Part shown: positions 17,976 to 27,147 of the stretch, in pieces | Position numbering within the stretch: position 1 is the stretch's first letter | Layout of the letters: every line of letters begins with the position of its first letter | Assembly: GCF_036625195.1 (NCBI RefSeq) | Contig: NZ_JAZKUG010000001.1 | Coordinates: 2,232,001-2,296,000, forward strand | Length of the DNA stretch: 64,000 bases | From: Accumulibacter sp. | GTDB lineage: Bacteria > Pseudomonadota > Gammaproteobacteria > Burkholderiales > Rhodocyclaceae | Direction of reading: 5' to 3' | Position numbers and translations under genes: made by a program | The notes under the pieces: model-generated | Database searches by the model: none | What the model was told of the DNA's origin: nothing | The model's input: the letters and a program-made list of their open reading frames with translations, nothing else

Positions 17976-18383
17976 TCAGTGTCTTGCGGGGGTGTCGTCG
18001 AGTGTGAAGCGCAGCGTCTTCGGCGGCTTTCCCGGCACATTGAGCGCGGCGACCACCTTGGCGCCCTTGATGTCGAAGCTGCCCTTCGCCTCGAAACGGT
18101 TGTTGCCGGCCGGCACCAGCGTGACCTCGGTCTTCGTGCCGCCGGCGAGCAGCGTCAGCCTGGCCGAGCCACCCGCGGTCGGCAGCGGGGTGCCGTGCTC
18201 GCTGACATGGATGGTCAGAGTGTCGCTGCCGGCGACCAGTTCTGCCTGGTAGTGGCCGGCTTCGGCGACGACGCCGCCGAAGCGTGGCTTGCCGTGGTCC
18301 TCGTGGGCGACTGCGGCGGTGGCCGCGACAAGCGCGGTGGCCGCGACAAGCGCGGCGACGGCGATGGGAAGCAGGATCTTCAT
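17976..18383 (-). CDS. Small periplasmic protein of the metal-efflux operon
   Basis: Seen: 135 residues. The signal peptide contains a tandem repeat (VAATALVAATAAVA) encoded by near-identical 15-bp units around 18310-18355. The mature part begins AHEDHGKPRFGG, with two His in the first few residues, and is otherwise beta-rich (SDTLTIHVSEHGTPLPTAGG). Proteins of this type often sit beside heavy-metal RND pumps; a metal-chaperone or sensor role is inference. It starts 35 bp after the pump gene and is followed by the DUF411 gene. Confidence 0.65.
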   Translation of the reverse strand: MKILLPIAVAALVAATALVAATAAVAHEDHGKPRFGGVVAEAGHYQAELVAGSDTLTIHVSEHGTPLPTAGGSARLTLLAGGTKTEVTLVPAGNNRFEAKGSFDIKGAKVVAALNVPGKPPKTLRFTLDDTPARH

Positions 18384-18418
18384 GGTGAGGCTCCTTTCGT
18401 CGGGAAGGTCGCAAGCGT

Positions 18419-21400
18419 TCAGAATGTTTCGCCCTGATGCGATTCGAGCAGCCGGGCGAGCGGCTTCTCGCCGCAGGCGAGGAACAGCGCCGGCGTCACG
18501 AAGGCGTCGAGCAGGGTGGAGGAGATCAGGCCGGAGAAGATGACGACCGCCACCGGGTGCAGGATCTCGGTGCCCGGCGCCTCGGCCTCGACGAGCAGCG
18601 GCGCCAGCGCGAAGGCGGCGACCAGCGCCGTCATCAGCACCGGCGTCAGGCGCTCCAGCGATCCGCGGATGACCAGCTCGCGGCCGAAGGTCTCGCCCTC
18701 GAAGCGCACCAGGTTGGCGTAGTGCGAGAGCTTGAGGATGCCGTTGCGGGTGGCGATGCCGGCGAGCGTGATGAAGCCGATCAGCGTCGCGATGGACAGT
18801 GTCTGGCCCGCGAGCCACAGGCCGATGACGCTGCCGATCAGTGCCAGCGGCACGTTGGCGATCACCAGTGCGGCGAGGATGGCCGAGCGATAGCGGCTGT
18901 AGAGGACGATGAAGATCAGGCCGAGCGAGATCAGCGCCAGCACGGCGATGATGCGGGCGGCTTCCTCCTGCGCGCGGAACTGGCCGTCGATGGTGATGAA
19001 GTAACCCGACGGCAGCTTCGTCTCGGCGATGACGCGGCGCACGTCGTCGACCACGTCGGAGAGCGGGCGGCCCTGCGCGTTGGCCGAGACGACGATGCGC
19101 CGCCGGCCGTTGTCGCGGCTGATCTGGTTCGGCCCGTCGCCATCCTCGATGTCCGCCACGCGCGCGAGCGGCACGCGGCCGTTCGGCGTCTCGATCATCA
19201 GGCTGGCGAGGCCCGACAGCCCGCGCGCCTCTTCCGGCACGCGCAGCACCAGCGCGAAGCGCCGCGAACCCTCGATCACCTGGCCGAGCTGCTCGCCGTC
19301 GATGAGCGTCTGCAGCTGGCGCAGCAGCATCGCTGGCGAGACGCCGAGCTGTTCGGCGCGCGCGTAGTCGATGCGCACCTTGATCTGCGGCGCCAGGACC
19401 TGTTTTTCCAGCTCGAGGTCGGTGAGCCCCGAGATCGTCGCCAGCCGGTCGCGCAGCGCTGCACCTTCGCCGCGCAGCACGTCGAGGTCGTCGCCGACGA
19501 TGCGGATGGCGACCTGCGCGCGCACGCCGGAGAGCATGTGGTCGATGCGGTGCGAGATCGGCTGGCCGATGCTGACCGTAGCCGGCAACGAAGCGAGCCG
19601 CGCGCGCAGGTCGGCGTGGATTGCCGACGGCGGACGGCCAGGCTTGAGGCGCATGTCGAGCTCGGAGACGTGTACGCCCTCGGCGTGCTCGTCGAGTTCG
19701 GCGCGGCCCGAGCGGCGTCCGACGTAGCTCACTTCCGGCACCTCGCGCACGAGCTGCTCGGCGAGCGTGCCGATCTTCACCGATTCGGCGAGCGTGATGC
19801 CGGGGTTGAGGCGCAGGCCGACGAAGGCGGCCCCCTCGTTGAAGGGGGGCAGGAAGGTGGTGGCGAAGAAGGGGACGCTCGCCGCCGCCAGCAGGGCGGC
19901 GACGGCCGCGGCAGCGATGACCCGCCTGCGCCGGGCCAGCGCCGTTTCCAGCCAGCGCCGGTAGTGCGACTTCAGCCAGGCGACGAAGCGCGTATCGCCA
20001 TGCCTCGACGCCGCGCCATGGCGCAGCAGGTACCAGGCCATCACCGGCGTCAGCGTGATCGAGACGACGAGGCTGGCGAGGATCGCCGTCAGGTAGGCGA
20101 CGCCGAGCGGGATGAAGAAGCGGCCCTCGAGTCCGGGCAGGGCGAAGAGCGGCACGAAGACGAGCGCGATGATCAGCGTCGACACGACGATCCCCGAGCG
20201 CACCTCGTTCGAGGCGTTGACGATCACCCGCAGCGGCGATTCCGGTGTCGGCTTCTGGCGGTTCTCGCGCAAGCGGCGGATGATGTTCTCGAGGTCGACC
20301 ACCGCGTCGTCGACCAGTTCACCGATGGCGATGGCCAGCCCGCCGAGCGTCATCGTATTGATCGACAGCCCGAAGTAGCGGAAGACCAGCGCCGCGGTGA
20401 GGATCGAGACCGGGATCGCGGTCAGCGAGATCAGCGTCGCGCGCAGGCTGCCGAGGAAGAGATGGAGCACTGCGGCGACGAAGACGGCGGCGGCGGCCAG
20501 TTTCAATTCGAGGTTGCGGATGCTGGCCTCGATGAAGTCGGCCTGGCGGAAGGTCACGCGCGGCGCCGCCATGCCCACCGGCAAGCCGCCCTTCAGCTCG
20601 GCGAGCGCCGCTTCAACCTGCCGCGTCAGCGCGACCGTGTCGGCGGCCGGCTGCTTCTGCACCGACAGGATCACCGCCGGCTGGCCGTTGAGGCCCGCGT
20701 CGCCGCGCCTGATTGCCGGCGCGAAGCCGACCGACGCCACCTGCGCGAGCAGGATCGGCTGGCCGTTGCGCGCCGTCAGCGGCAGGCGCTGCAGGTCTTC
20801 CAGCCGGCTGGTGCGGCCGAGGTTGCGGATCAGGTATTCGCGCGAGTTGAGTTCGAGGAAACCGCCGCTGGTGTTGGCCGCGAAGCCGCGCAGCGCGTCC
20901 TCGACCTGGCCGAGCGTGATGCCGAGCGCGGCCATGCGCACGGTGTCCGGCTGCACCTGGAATTGCCGCACCTCGCCGCCGATCGGGATGACCTGGGCGA
21001 CGCCGGGGATCGTCAGGAGGCGTGGACGCAGCACCCAGTCGGCGTACTCGCGAGCCGCCATCGCCGGCCGCTGGGCGGCTTCCGGCGCGCTCTGGGTCGG
21101 CGCCGCAGCGGGCGCAGTGATCGGGATTCCGATGAGCAGGATCTCGCCCATGATCGACGCCACCGGTCCCATGTGCGGCACCACGCCTGGCGGCAGCTGC
21201 GACTGGATCAGCGACAGGCGTTCGGCGATCATCTGTCGCGCGCGGTAGATCTCGACCCCCCAGTCGAACTGCACGTAGACGATCGACAACCCGGCCGACG
21301 ACACCGAGCGCACCGCGGCGACGCCGGCCATGCCGTTCATCGCCGTCTCGATCGGGAAGCCGATCAGCGCCTCGACTTCCTCGGGCGCCATGCCGCCCGC

Positions 21401-21565
21401 TTCGGTCATCAGCGTGACGGTTGGCTTGTTCAGGTCGGGGAAGACATCGACCGGCGTCTTCTGCACGACCAGCGCGCCGTAGAGGATGAGGACGATTGCC
21501 GCCGCCAGTACCAGCAGGCGTTGCGACAGGCTTTTCTCGACGATGGTCCTAAACATTGCAGGCAT
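18419..21565 (-). CDS. Heavy-metal efflux RND pump (CzcA/CusA family)
   Basis: Inner-membrane proton antiporter exporting metal cations through a tripartite complex. Seen: 1048 residues, the usual length. The N-terminal helix (LAAAIVLILYGALVVQ) is followed by the family motif DVFPDLNKPTVTLMTEAGG. The TM4 segment AIAIGELVDDAVVDLENI carries the acidic residues typical of heavy-metal RND pumps. Two large periplasmic loops and a C-terminal helix bundle are present. The start is the ATG at 21565 or the ATG three codons later (MFRTIVEKSL); neither has a strong ribosome binding site. It follows the adaptor gene by 57 bp. The specificity (Co/Zn/Cd versus Cu/Ag) cannot be read from the sequence alone; the CzcI-like gene upstream favours the Czc type. 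Confidence 0.93.
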   Translation of the reverse strand: MPAMFRTIVEKSLSQRLLVLAAAIVLILYGALVVQKTPVDVFPDLNKPTVTLMTEAGGMAPEEVEALIGFPIETAMNGMAGVAAVRSVSSAGLSIVYVQFDWGVEIYRARQMIAERLSLIQSQLPPGVVPHMGPVASIMGEILLIGIPITAPAAAPTQSAPEAAQRPAMAAREYADWVLRPRLLTIPGVAQVIPIGGEVRQFQVQPDTVRMAALGITLGQVEDALRGFAANTSGGFLELNSREYLIRNLGRTSRLEDLQRLPLTARNGQPILLAQVASVGFAPAIRRGDAGLNGQPAVILSVQKQPAADTVALTRQVEAALAELKGGLPVGMAAPRVTFRQADFIEASIRNLELKLAAAAVFVAAVLHLFLGSLRATLISLTAIPVSILTAALVFRYFGLSINTMTLGGLAIAIGELVDDAVVDLENIIRRLRENRQKPTPESPLRVIVNASNEVRSGIVVSTLIIALVFVPLFALPGLEGRFFIPLGVAYLTAILASLVVSITLTPVMAWYLLRHGAASRHGDTRFVAWLKSHYRRWLETALARRRRVIAAAAVAALLAAASVPFFATTFLPPFNEGAAFVGLRLNPGITLAESVKIGTLAEQLVREVPEVSYVGRRSGRAELDEHAEGVHVSELDMRLKPGRPPSAIHADLRARLASLPATVSIGQPISHRIDHMLSGVRAQVAIRIVGDDLDVLRGEGAALRDRLATISGLTDLELEKQVLAPQIKVRIDYARAEQLGVSPAMLLRQLQTLIDGEQLGQVIEGSRRFALVLRVPEEARGLSGLASLMIETPNGRVPLARVADIEDGDGPNQISRDNGRRRIVVSANAQGRPLSDVVDDVRRVIAETKLPSGYFITIDGQFRAQEEAARIIAVLALISLGLIFIVLYSRYRSAILAALVIANVPLALIGSVIGLWLAGQTLSIATLIGFITLAGIATRNGILKLSHYANLVRFEGETFGRELVIRGSLERLTPVLMTALVAAFALAPLLVEAEAPGTEILHPVAVVIFSGLISSTLLDAFVTPALFLACGEKPLARLLESHQGETF

Positions 21566-21622
21566 CCTGGCGGTCCGCCGCGGCGGGCAGCGAAGGTCGG
21601 GAACGTGCGGGCCGCTTCATTC

Positions 21623-22762
21623 TCAGCGTACCTGGTTGAGCAGTGCCGCGCCCTGGACGACGACGCGCACGCCGGCCTCCAGCCCGTCGACGACGGCGAC
21701 GCGTGCGCCGTCGAGCGGCTGCGTGCGCACCGGGCGTGGTGCGAAGCGTTCGGCGCTCGTCTTCACCCAGACGATTTCCTGGTTCGCCGCGTTCTTCACG
21801 ACCGCCGCAGCCGGCAGTGGCATGCCCTGCAGCGGCGAGCGCGTCTGCGCGATCACCCGCAGTGGCTGGTTCAGCGCCAGCGTCGCCGTGCCGCCGTCGA
21901 CCCGGAAGAGCAGCGGGATCGCCTGCTCGCGCAGCGAACGGCCGGCGCCGACGAAGCTGAGCAGCACCTCCTGACCCGGTCCGGCACTGCCGTAGGCGCC
22001 GGCAATCTCGGCGGCCAGCCGCGGGTCGTAGGCGAGTGCCTCGACGCGCAGGTTGGCCGGATCGATGATCTCGAACAGCAGTTCGCGCGCCTCGACCACC
22101 TGGCCGGCAACGACGCTGGCCGAGGCGACGATGCCAGCGACGGGTGCGCGCAGATCCTCGGGCTGCGCGAGGCTCCCGGCGATCGCGGCGAGGCGCTCGC
22201 GCAGGCTCCGCACGTCGGCCTCGGCGGCGTCGACGTCCTTGCGCGCGACGGTTGCTTCCAGCTCGCGCAGTCGCGCCAGGCGCTTCTCGGCGACGCCGAG
22301 CGCGGCGCGCAGTTCGGCGGCCTGCGCCCGTCGCCCACCCAGTTCGAGCGGCGAGACGGCCGGATGGACGCGGGCGAGCAGTTCTCCTTTCTTCACTGCC
22401 TTGCCGAGCGCCGGGATGCCGCCGGCCGGCGCTTCGACGCGGCCGGTATTCATCGCCTGCACACGGCCGCCGCTGGCCGGATCGAGGACCACCTTGCCGG
22501 CGAGTTCGACGGTGACGGGATGCGCGCCGCTCGCGCTGAGCTGCGTGCGCAGTGCGAGCTGGCGCTGGGTCGTCTTGGGCAGGAAGACGCTGCCGTCGGC
22601 CAGCCGCTGCGGGCCGTCGCCGCGGGTCAGCGCGGGCGCCGGCTCGTCGCCGTGATCGTGGCCCTCGTGCGCCAGACCGGCGCTGGCGACCAGGCTGGCG
22701 GCGAGGCTGGCGGCGATCAGCAGTGGCTGCAGCATGCGTTGCAGAAGCGTCGGGGCGTTCAT
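21623..22762 (-). CDS. Efflux RND periplasmic adaptor subunit (CzcB/CusB-like)
   Basis: Links the inner-membrane pump to the outer-membrane channel. Seen: 379 residues. A signal-like N-terminus is followed by a His-rich metal-binding stretch (AHEGHDHGDEP), a barrel-sandwich region with RVEAPAGGIPALGKAVKKGE, a helical hairpin (AALGVAEKRLARLRELEATV) and AGIVASASVVAGQVVEARE, and a C-terminal membrane-proximal domain ending VVVQGAALLNQVR. ATG 22762 shares ATGA with the stop of the upstream gene, so the two are translationally coupled. The open frame extends far upstream, but that part is antisense to other genes. Confidence 0.9.
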   Translation of the reverse strand: MNAPTLLQRMLQPLLIAASLAASLVASAGLAHEGHDHGDEPAPALTRGDGPQRLADGSVFLPKTTQRQLALRTQLSASGAHPVTVELAGKVVLDPASGGRVQAMNTGRVEAPAGGIPALGKAVKKGELLARVHPAVSPLELGGRRAQAAELRAALGVAEKRLARLRELEATVARKDVDAAEADVRSLRERLAAIAGSLAQPEDLRAPVAGIVASASVVAGQVVEARELLFEIIDPANLRVEALAYDPRLAAEIAGAYGSAGPGQEVLLSFVGAGRSLREQAIPLLFRVDGGTATLALNQPLRVIAQTRSPLQGMPLPAAAVVKNAANQEIVWVKTSAERFAPRPVRTQPLDGARVAVVDGLEAGVRVVVQGAALLNQVR

Positions 22763-23256
22763 GCGGTCTCTCCCTTGCGCCGGCGCAGCCGGACCGCGAC
22801 GACGGCGGCAAGCAGCGTCAGTGTCGCGGCGATGCCGATTTCCTTGCCGCCGATTCCGGCCGCAGTGGCGCCGGCGGCGGAATCGCCGACGACAAGGTCG
22901 GCCGCGAGCAGGTCGCTCTGCTCGCCAGCGGTGATGGTGATGATCAGTGGGTAGGTGGCCGGCGCCGCGAAAGGGGTGGCGTCGAGCGTGTACGTTCCGT
23001 CGGCCCGGGCCTCGGCAATGTGGCTGTGGCCGGCGAAGTCGATCTCGATCCGCGCGCCGCTGATCGGCTCGTTGCTCGCCCAGTCGTCGAGCGTCAGGGT
23101 CAGGCGACCGTCCCTGATGCGGCCGACGAGTTCGAACAGCTCGCTGTGTGCCTCGAAGGAGGGGCGGGCCGCCTCGGCGGCTGATGCCGGCGGGGCTGGG
23201 AGGAGCAGTACGGTCGCGCAGACGAAGGCGACGATGGCGTGTCGCAGCGGATTCAT
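22759..23256 (-). CDS. Small membrane-anchored periplasmic protein in the efflux operon
   Basis: Seen: 165 residues. A signal peptide (HAIVAFVCATVLLLPAPPAS), a beta-sandwich-like domain (LTLTLDDWASNEPISGARIE, TYTLDATPFAAPATYPLIIT) and a C-terminal transmembrane helix with a basic end (IAATLTLLAAVVAVRLRRRK). It overlaps both neighbours by ATGA. Such a protein between the channel and adaptor genes is seen in some czc-like operons; its role is not known. Periplasmic orientation is inferred from the signal peptide and the positive C-terminus. Confidence 0.75.
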   Translation of the reverse strand: MNPLRHAIVAFVCATVLLLPAPPASAAEAARPSFEAHSELFELVGRIRDGRLTLTLDDWASNEPISGARIEIDFAGHSHIAEARADGTYTLDATPFAAPATYPLIITITAGEQSDLLAADLVVGDSAAGATAAGIGGKEIGIAATLTLLAAVVAVRLRRRKGETA

Positions 23257-24482
23257 GGCAGGACTCCGATGGCCTGGTTGTAGCGCGAGACGGCACGCGC
23301 GGCTTCGAGGCGGGCGCGCACGGCGGCGAGTTCGGCAGCGAAGGCGTCTGCATCGACGCGCAGGCGCTGCGGCAGGTCGATGTTGCCGAGCGTGAAGGCG
23401 CGGGCGTACTCGCGGCGCATTTCGATGGCGAGCGCACGCCTGGTTTCGGCGAGCGCGAGTGCTTCGTCGGCCCGCTGCAGTTCGCGCCCGGCGGCATCAC
23501 GTTCCGCGTCGACGCGCTGCCGCTCGTAGGACAGCAGCGCCTCGGCCTCGACAAGTTCGGCGTTTGCTGCGGCAACCCGCGGACGATTGCGCGCGTCGGT
23601 GGCGAGCGGAATGCGGACGCCGACAATGGTCGAACTCTGCCAGTCGGCCTCGGCAACAGGCCGCTCGCGACGCATGCCAAGCATGATCTCCGGCAGGTCA
23701 CGGGAGTTGCGGGCTGCCACGTCGAGCCGCGCGCGGGCGGTGGCGATGGCCGTTTCGAGTGCGGCCAACTGCGGGTGGGGGGTCGTCGGGACCTGCCGGC
23801 GCTGCTCGTTCATCCCGTCCGCAGCGGGCAGCAGTGGCAGGCCGGTGAGCGCGAGGAAGTTGCGCTCGGCGCGGTGGGCGCGCCCGTCCGCCTCGGCGAT
23901 CGCCGCCGCCGCAGCCGCTTCGGCGGCGCGCGCCTGGTGGGCATCCATGCGCGGCAACTCGCCCGCCCGCACGCGCCGCTCGACGTCGTTCGCCAGATGC
24001 CGGGCGGCATCGCCGCGCGCTTCGGCGACGGCGCGTTCGTTGCCGGCAAGCATGGCCTGCCACCAGCTCTCACGCACCTCGCCGGCGAGCCGCCAGCGCG
24101 CCTGCTCGACCAGCGCCGCGTAGGCCGACTGCTCGCGCTCGATCAGCGCGAGGGTTCGTTCCTGATGGCCGGGCAGCCAGAGCGGCAGCGCGATCCCTGC
24201 CTCCCATTCGCTCTGGCCGGTATCGCGTTGCAGGCGGTCGTTGCGGTTGGACAGCGCCGCCGTCGGCGCGCCGGAAAGGACGCTGTCGGCGGCATCGCGG
24301 CGGGCCGTGAATTCGTCGTGGCGGGCAGCGGCGGTGCGAGCCGCTGGATGGCGCTCCCAGGCGGCGGCGACGGCTTGTCCAAGCGTCAGGGTTTGGGCGA
24401 CTGCCCCCGGAGCGGTCAGGCTGGCGGTGACGAACAGGACGGCGGTGAACAGCCGCGACGGCGTCGATCGGGTGTCTTGCAT
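23253..24482 (-). CDS. TolC-family outer-membrane channel of the efflux complex (CzcC-like)
   Basis: Outer-membrane component of the tripartite metal exporter. Seen: 409 residues, a signal peptide ending APGAVA, then TLTLGQAVAAAWERHPAART, the standard start of TolC-like domains. Long amphipathic helices follow with two repeated halves (WWQAMLAGNERAVAEARGDA; YERQRVDAERDAAGRELQRA) and a closing helix ending RYNQAIGVLP. The length is normal for the CzcC group. It overlaps the next gene by four bases and follows the CzcI-like gene by about 100 bp. Confidence 0.9.
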   Translation of the reverse strand: MQDTRSTPSRLFTAVLFVTASLTAPGAVAQTLTLGQAVAAAWERHPAARTAAARHDEFTARRDAADSVLSGAPTAALSNRNDRLQRDTGQSEWEAGIALPLWLPGHQERTLALIEREQSAYAALVEQARWRLAGEVRESWWQAMLAGNERAVAEARGDAARHLANDVERRVRAGELPRMDAHQARAAEAAAAAAIAEADGRAHRAERNFLALTGLPLLPAADGMNEQRRQVPTTPHPQLAALETAIATARARLDVAARNSRDLPEIMLGMRRERPVAEADWQSSTIVGVRIPLATDARNRPRVAAANAELVEAEALLSYERQRVDAERDAAGRELQRADEALALAETRRALAIEMRREYARAFTLGNIDLPQRLRVDADAFAAELAAVRARLEAARAVSRYNQAIGVLP

Positions 24483-24582
24483 CGGATTCTCCGGTGGTGC
24501 ATGGAAGAATCCGGCGGAGCCCTGGGAAGCAGCCGCCGTGCGTACGGCGACGGTGATGAGTCAGTCCGGAAGGCCCCGCCGG

Positions 24583-24939
24583 TCAGGCGAGGCCGGTCCA
24601 TTTCGGCCGTTCAGGCCGGGCGTGTATGGCGGAAGGCTTGCCGCCTACGGCGGCGGGGATGATGGCGTCGCCGGGTTGGGCGATCGCCGGCAGGGGCGCC
24701 AGCCCGATGGGTGCGCAGCAGCCGCCCTGGCAGCTGGTACAGTGGTCGTCGCGATCCTGGCAGTGGCCCTGGTCGGCGGCTTTCGCCAGGCCGGCACACG
24801 CCTCGTCCGAGTGGTGGTCGTGCTGCTCCGGGTGTGCCGCGTTGCGCGGCAGCAGCGGGCCGGCCACCGTGCCGACGACGGCCCACGCCGCCTGGAGCGG
24901 CAGAAGGGCGATCAGCAGGATGGCAACGAAACGACGCAT
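24583..24939 (-). CDS. CzcI-like small secreted His/Cys-rich protein
   Basis: Seen: a signal peptide MRRFVAILLIALLPLQAAWA, closely resembling CzcI-type proteins, followed by a His/Asp/Cys-rich segment (HPEQHDHHSDEACAGL, GHCQDRDDHCTSCQGGCC) well suited to metal binding. ATG 24939 gives about 118 residues; an upstream in-frame ATG at 24972 would add 11. Known: czcI precedes czcCBA and is thought to act in metal-dependent control of the system. Its position as first gene of the cluster, before the TolC-like gene, fits that. The identity is a family-level call. Confidence 0.72.
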   Translation of the reverse strand: MRRFVAILLIALLPLQAAWAVVGTVAGPLLPRNAAHPEQHDHHSDEACAGLAKAADQGHCQDRDDHCTSCQGGCCAPIGLAPLPAIAQPGDAIIPAAVGGKPSAIHARPERPKWTGLA

Positions 24940-24972
24940 GGCGGTATGGGGGCGATGCAGTATTCGAGGCAT

Positions 24973-25581
24973 CGACTCTAAAGCCGCGCGGTGTCACGCG
25001 TCAAGGGCCTTGGGTTTGCTGCTCCCTCGGCAACAGTCCGGGCCCGGGCAAAGGGCAGGCGGCGTCAAGACAAGAACGTAGGCGAACGACGGCGCTCGCG
25101 CTTGCCCGCGCATTCGGGAGGCGCTCGCGAACCCCATGCGCCAGCAGCCGTGCCATGCCAAAGGCTTGACCCGGGCCGCTGGGCGCTTACAATTCGCTGC
25201 CCGTGCCGCCGCGGCGGCATCTGCGGCTGGGCGTTCAGCTGTGATGGTCGGGCGCACTGTTCCCAGATGAGCTCATGTGCCGAGGCCACCTATTTCCTGG
25301 GGAACTGTCCGGGCACCAGAATGGATGGAAACAATGATGATGTTCCATGCGAGCAGCAGTGGTGCAAGTTGTGGTCCAAGGCCGTCGCCGCCTGGTGCCG
25401 CGTTCCGGCGCCGCATTCGACGGGAGGGCAAGGCGCTTGCGGCTCAGGGCCACCAGGCTCCGGTTTGTGGGCCGCCGAACCTGACGCGGCTGCAGCACCG
25501 GGAGGACTCGACTTGCCGCCCCGATCGTTCGAAGCACGCGGTATGTGAGCCGTCGGCACGCTGGTCTCCGAGGCGGGAGGG
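24973..25581. other. Divergent intergenic region, about 600 bp
   Basis: Lies between the divergent CzcI-like gene and the plus-strand ORF at 25582. It must hold the promoter of the metal-efflux operon, near 24975-25030 on the minus strand. I do not see an obvious MerR-type operator or a metal-responsive regulator gene. Several frames are open but none looks coding. Confidence 0.35.
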
Positions 25582-25980
25582 GTGAGGCTTCTCGCCGGCC
25601 CGATCATGGACCTCGTCGATTCCGCCCGGAGCATGGTCGCGGTTCTGCGTGCCAACTCCGCGATGGTCCGTGCCCATCGTCTGCAGGCACGCGGCAAGCT
25701 GCCGGCGGCACTGGCACTCGCCCGGAGCGGCCTGGCCGTTCTCAGGAAGCCTTATGTTCGCCGGCGCAATCCAATGGAGGGACTGGCGCTTGCTTCGCTG
25801 ACGATCCTGGCGGAGGAGATTTCATCGCAGCTGCAAGCCAGCGGCGCCACGGTCGACGATCTGGTCGACGCCATCGCCCACCTCAAACAGCTCAGCGATG
25901 ACCCACCGCCCGATTTGTGTTCATCCATCGCCTTCCTCGAGACGCGTCGTGCCGCATCATCGCGACAGCCAGACGCTTGA
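25582..25980 (+). CDS. Hypothetical helical protein
   Basis: Seen: 132 codons from a GTG. The likely translated part begins at ATG 25606 (MDLVDSARSMVAVLRANSAM) or at the GTG, since GGGAGG lies just 1 nt before the GTG and too far from the ATG. The product is Ala/Leu-rich and helical with a TPR-like feel (RAHRLQARGKLPAALALARS) and no membrane segment. The family is not recognised. It is followed after about 150 bp by two coupled hypotheticals. Confidence 0.45.
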   Translation: MRLLAGPIMDLVDSARSMVAVLRANSAMVRAHRLQARGKLPAALALARSGLAVLRKPYVRRRNPMEGLALASLTILAEEISSQLQASGATVDDLVDAIAHLKQLSDDPPPDLCSSIAFLETRRAASSRQPDA

Positions 25981-26128
25981 CGGGCCGTCGCCACCCGTCC
26001 AGAGTGGCGTGCTGCCAGTGCCGGCTGAATGGCTTTGGGCCGTGGTGCCGTGGATCGGCCAGCCGTTGGCCCGCGGCTTTCGGCGCGGTGGATGAACGTC
26101 ATTCCTTCCAGGGGGTGGGTCGACGCAG

Positions 26129-26605
26129 ATGTTCGGACTGTTCAAGACCCCGTCGTTCAGGGATCCAGTGCTCGGGGAGCTTCACCGCAAGGGAGGCATG
26201 TGGCGTGCAGAGATTGCGCTGGGCGAGATCAGGGCACCGCTGGCGCTTCCCGGATCCCGCACGGCTCCCGATCCGCAGGCGCTCGCCATCGCGCGCTCGA
26301 TTGCGAACGACTATCCGCGCTGGTGTGCGGGAATCGCGGTGTCGCTGTTCGAACATTACGCTCCGTACGCAGAAGCCATCGCCACGGGTGAGCACGAGGC
26401 GCACGCAGAGAATCCGCCGCGCATTTCCCAGCCAGATCAGGTCTGGCAGCACGCCGCGGTCGAATTCGTTGCCGTCATCACACTCGATGGCGAGTTGAGT
26501 GTCGAGATCGGCTACCGGGTGGCGTGGGACGAAGAACACACGCTCGGCGCCCGGCTGCGCAACGGACGACTGCTTGAACTCAACGGCAGCGTTCTGCCGC
26601 CGTGA
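26129..26605 (+). CDS. Hypothetical cytosolic protein
   Basis: Seen: 158 residues, beginning MFGLFKTPSFRDPVLGELHR, with beta strands (GMWRAEIALGEI) and a C-terminal WDEEHTLGARLRNGRLLELN. This pattern of a divergent N-terminal strand pair plus a terminal WDEEHT-LGAR element recurs in uncharacterised proteobacterial proteins. No signal or membrane segment. The next gene's GTG overlaps its stop by four bases (GTGA), so they are coupled. Function is unknown. Confidence 0.65.
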   Translation: MFGLFKTPSFRDPVLGELHRKGGMWRAEIALGEIRAPLALPGSRTAPDPQALAIARSIANDYPRWCAGIAVSLFEHYAPYAEAIATGEHEAHAENPPRISQPDQVWQHAAVEFVAVITLDGELSVEIGYRVAWDEEHTLGARLRNGRLLELNGSVLPP

Positions 26606-27147
26606 CGATGGCGGCCAAACCCGCGCCCGGGAAGAGCGATCCAGTGACCGCGAAGTCCTCCATTTGCAGCGGTAGCACGCAGCAAGCAGCGACGATGCAT
26701 GGTGCACTGCACGCCATGGCGACGGCAATCGCGCTGCCGTACGCGCTGCTTGCCGTGTGCTTCGCCATGGTGGGCGAGCTGGCGCGCGCCCGTGGCCTGT
26801 CGGGAGTCGTCGATGCCCTGCTGGCACACGCTGTGTGGTTTGTCAGCTGGGGCATCTACCTCATTCCCCTGGCCACACTCTCCCTTGCCGCAGCGGGTTT
26901 CTTCTCCCGACTGCGTCGGGTTGCTGCGTTGAGCCTCATGCTCCTGTCGGCTTCGAGTCTTCTGACGATCGTCCTGCTTCACGCCGGGCCGCTCGATTCT
27001 GGCCAACTGCTCTTCCTGTTGCCTTGCGTCGGGGTGCTGCTCGGCAGCATCTGGCTCTTTCATCGGGCAGATCAACCTACCGTGCCGGCACGCCGGCTGC
27101 CGCCTGAGCCCGCGCACGAGTCGACCGGTTGCGCTCAGTCGAAGTAG
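26602..27147 (+). CDS. Four-helix membrane protein, unknown
   Basis: Seen: 181 residues from GTG 26602, with hydrophobic segments at about 38-60, 75-98, 105-130 and 138-155. There is a short charged N-terminus containing a single Cys and a Pro-rich tail. It is translationally coupled to the upstream hypothetical and its 3' end overlaps the convergent NlpC/P60 gene by 13 bp. A transport or sensing role cannot be deduced. Confidence 0.6.
   Translation: MTMAAKPAPGKSDPVTAKSSICSGSTQQAATMHGALHAMATAIALPYALLAVCFAMVGELARARGLSGVVDALLAHAVWFVSWGIYLIPLATLSLAAAGFFSRLRRVAALSLMLLSASSLLTIVLLHAGPLDSGQLLFLLPCVGVLLGSIWLFHRADQPTVPARRLPPEPAHESTGCAQSK

Noticed and set aside
18437..22954. A 1505-codon open frame on the plus strand across the efflux pump genes
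   Set aside because: It is antisense to the RND pump and adaptor genes, whose family motifs are unmistakable; its product is Arg/Asp/His-rich, typical of a shadow frame in high-GC DNA.
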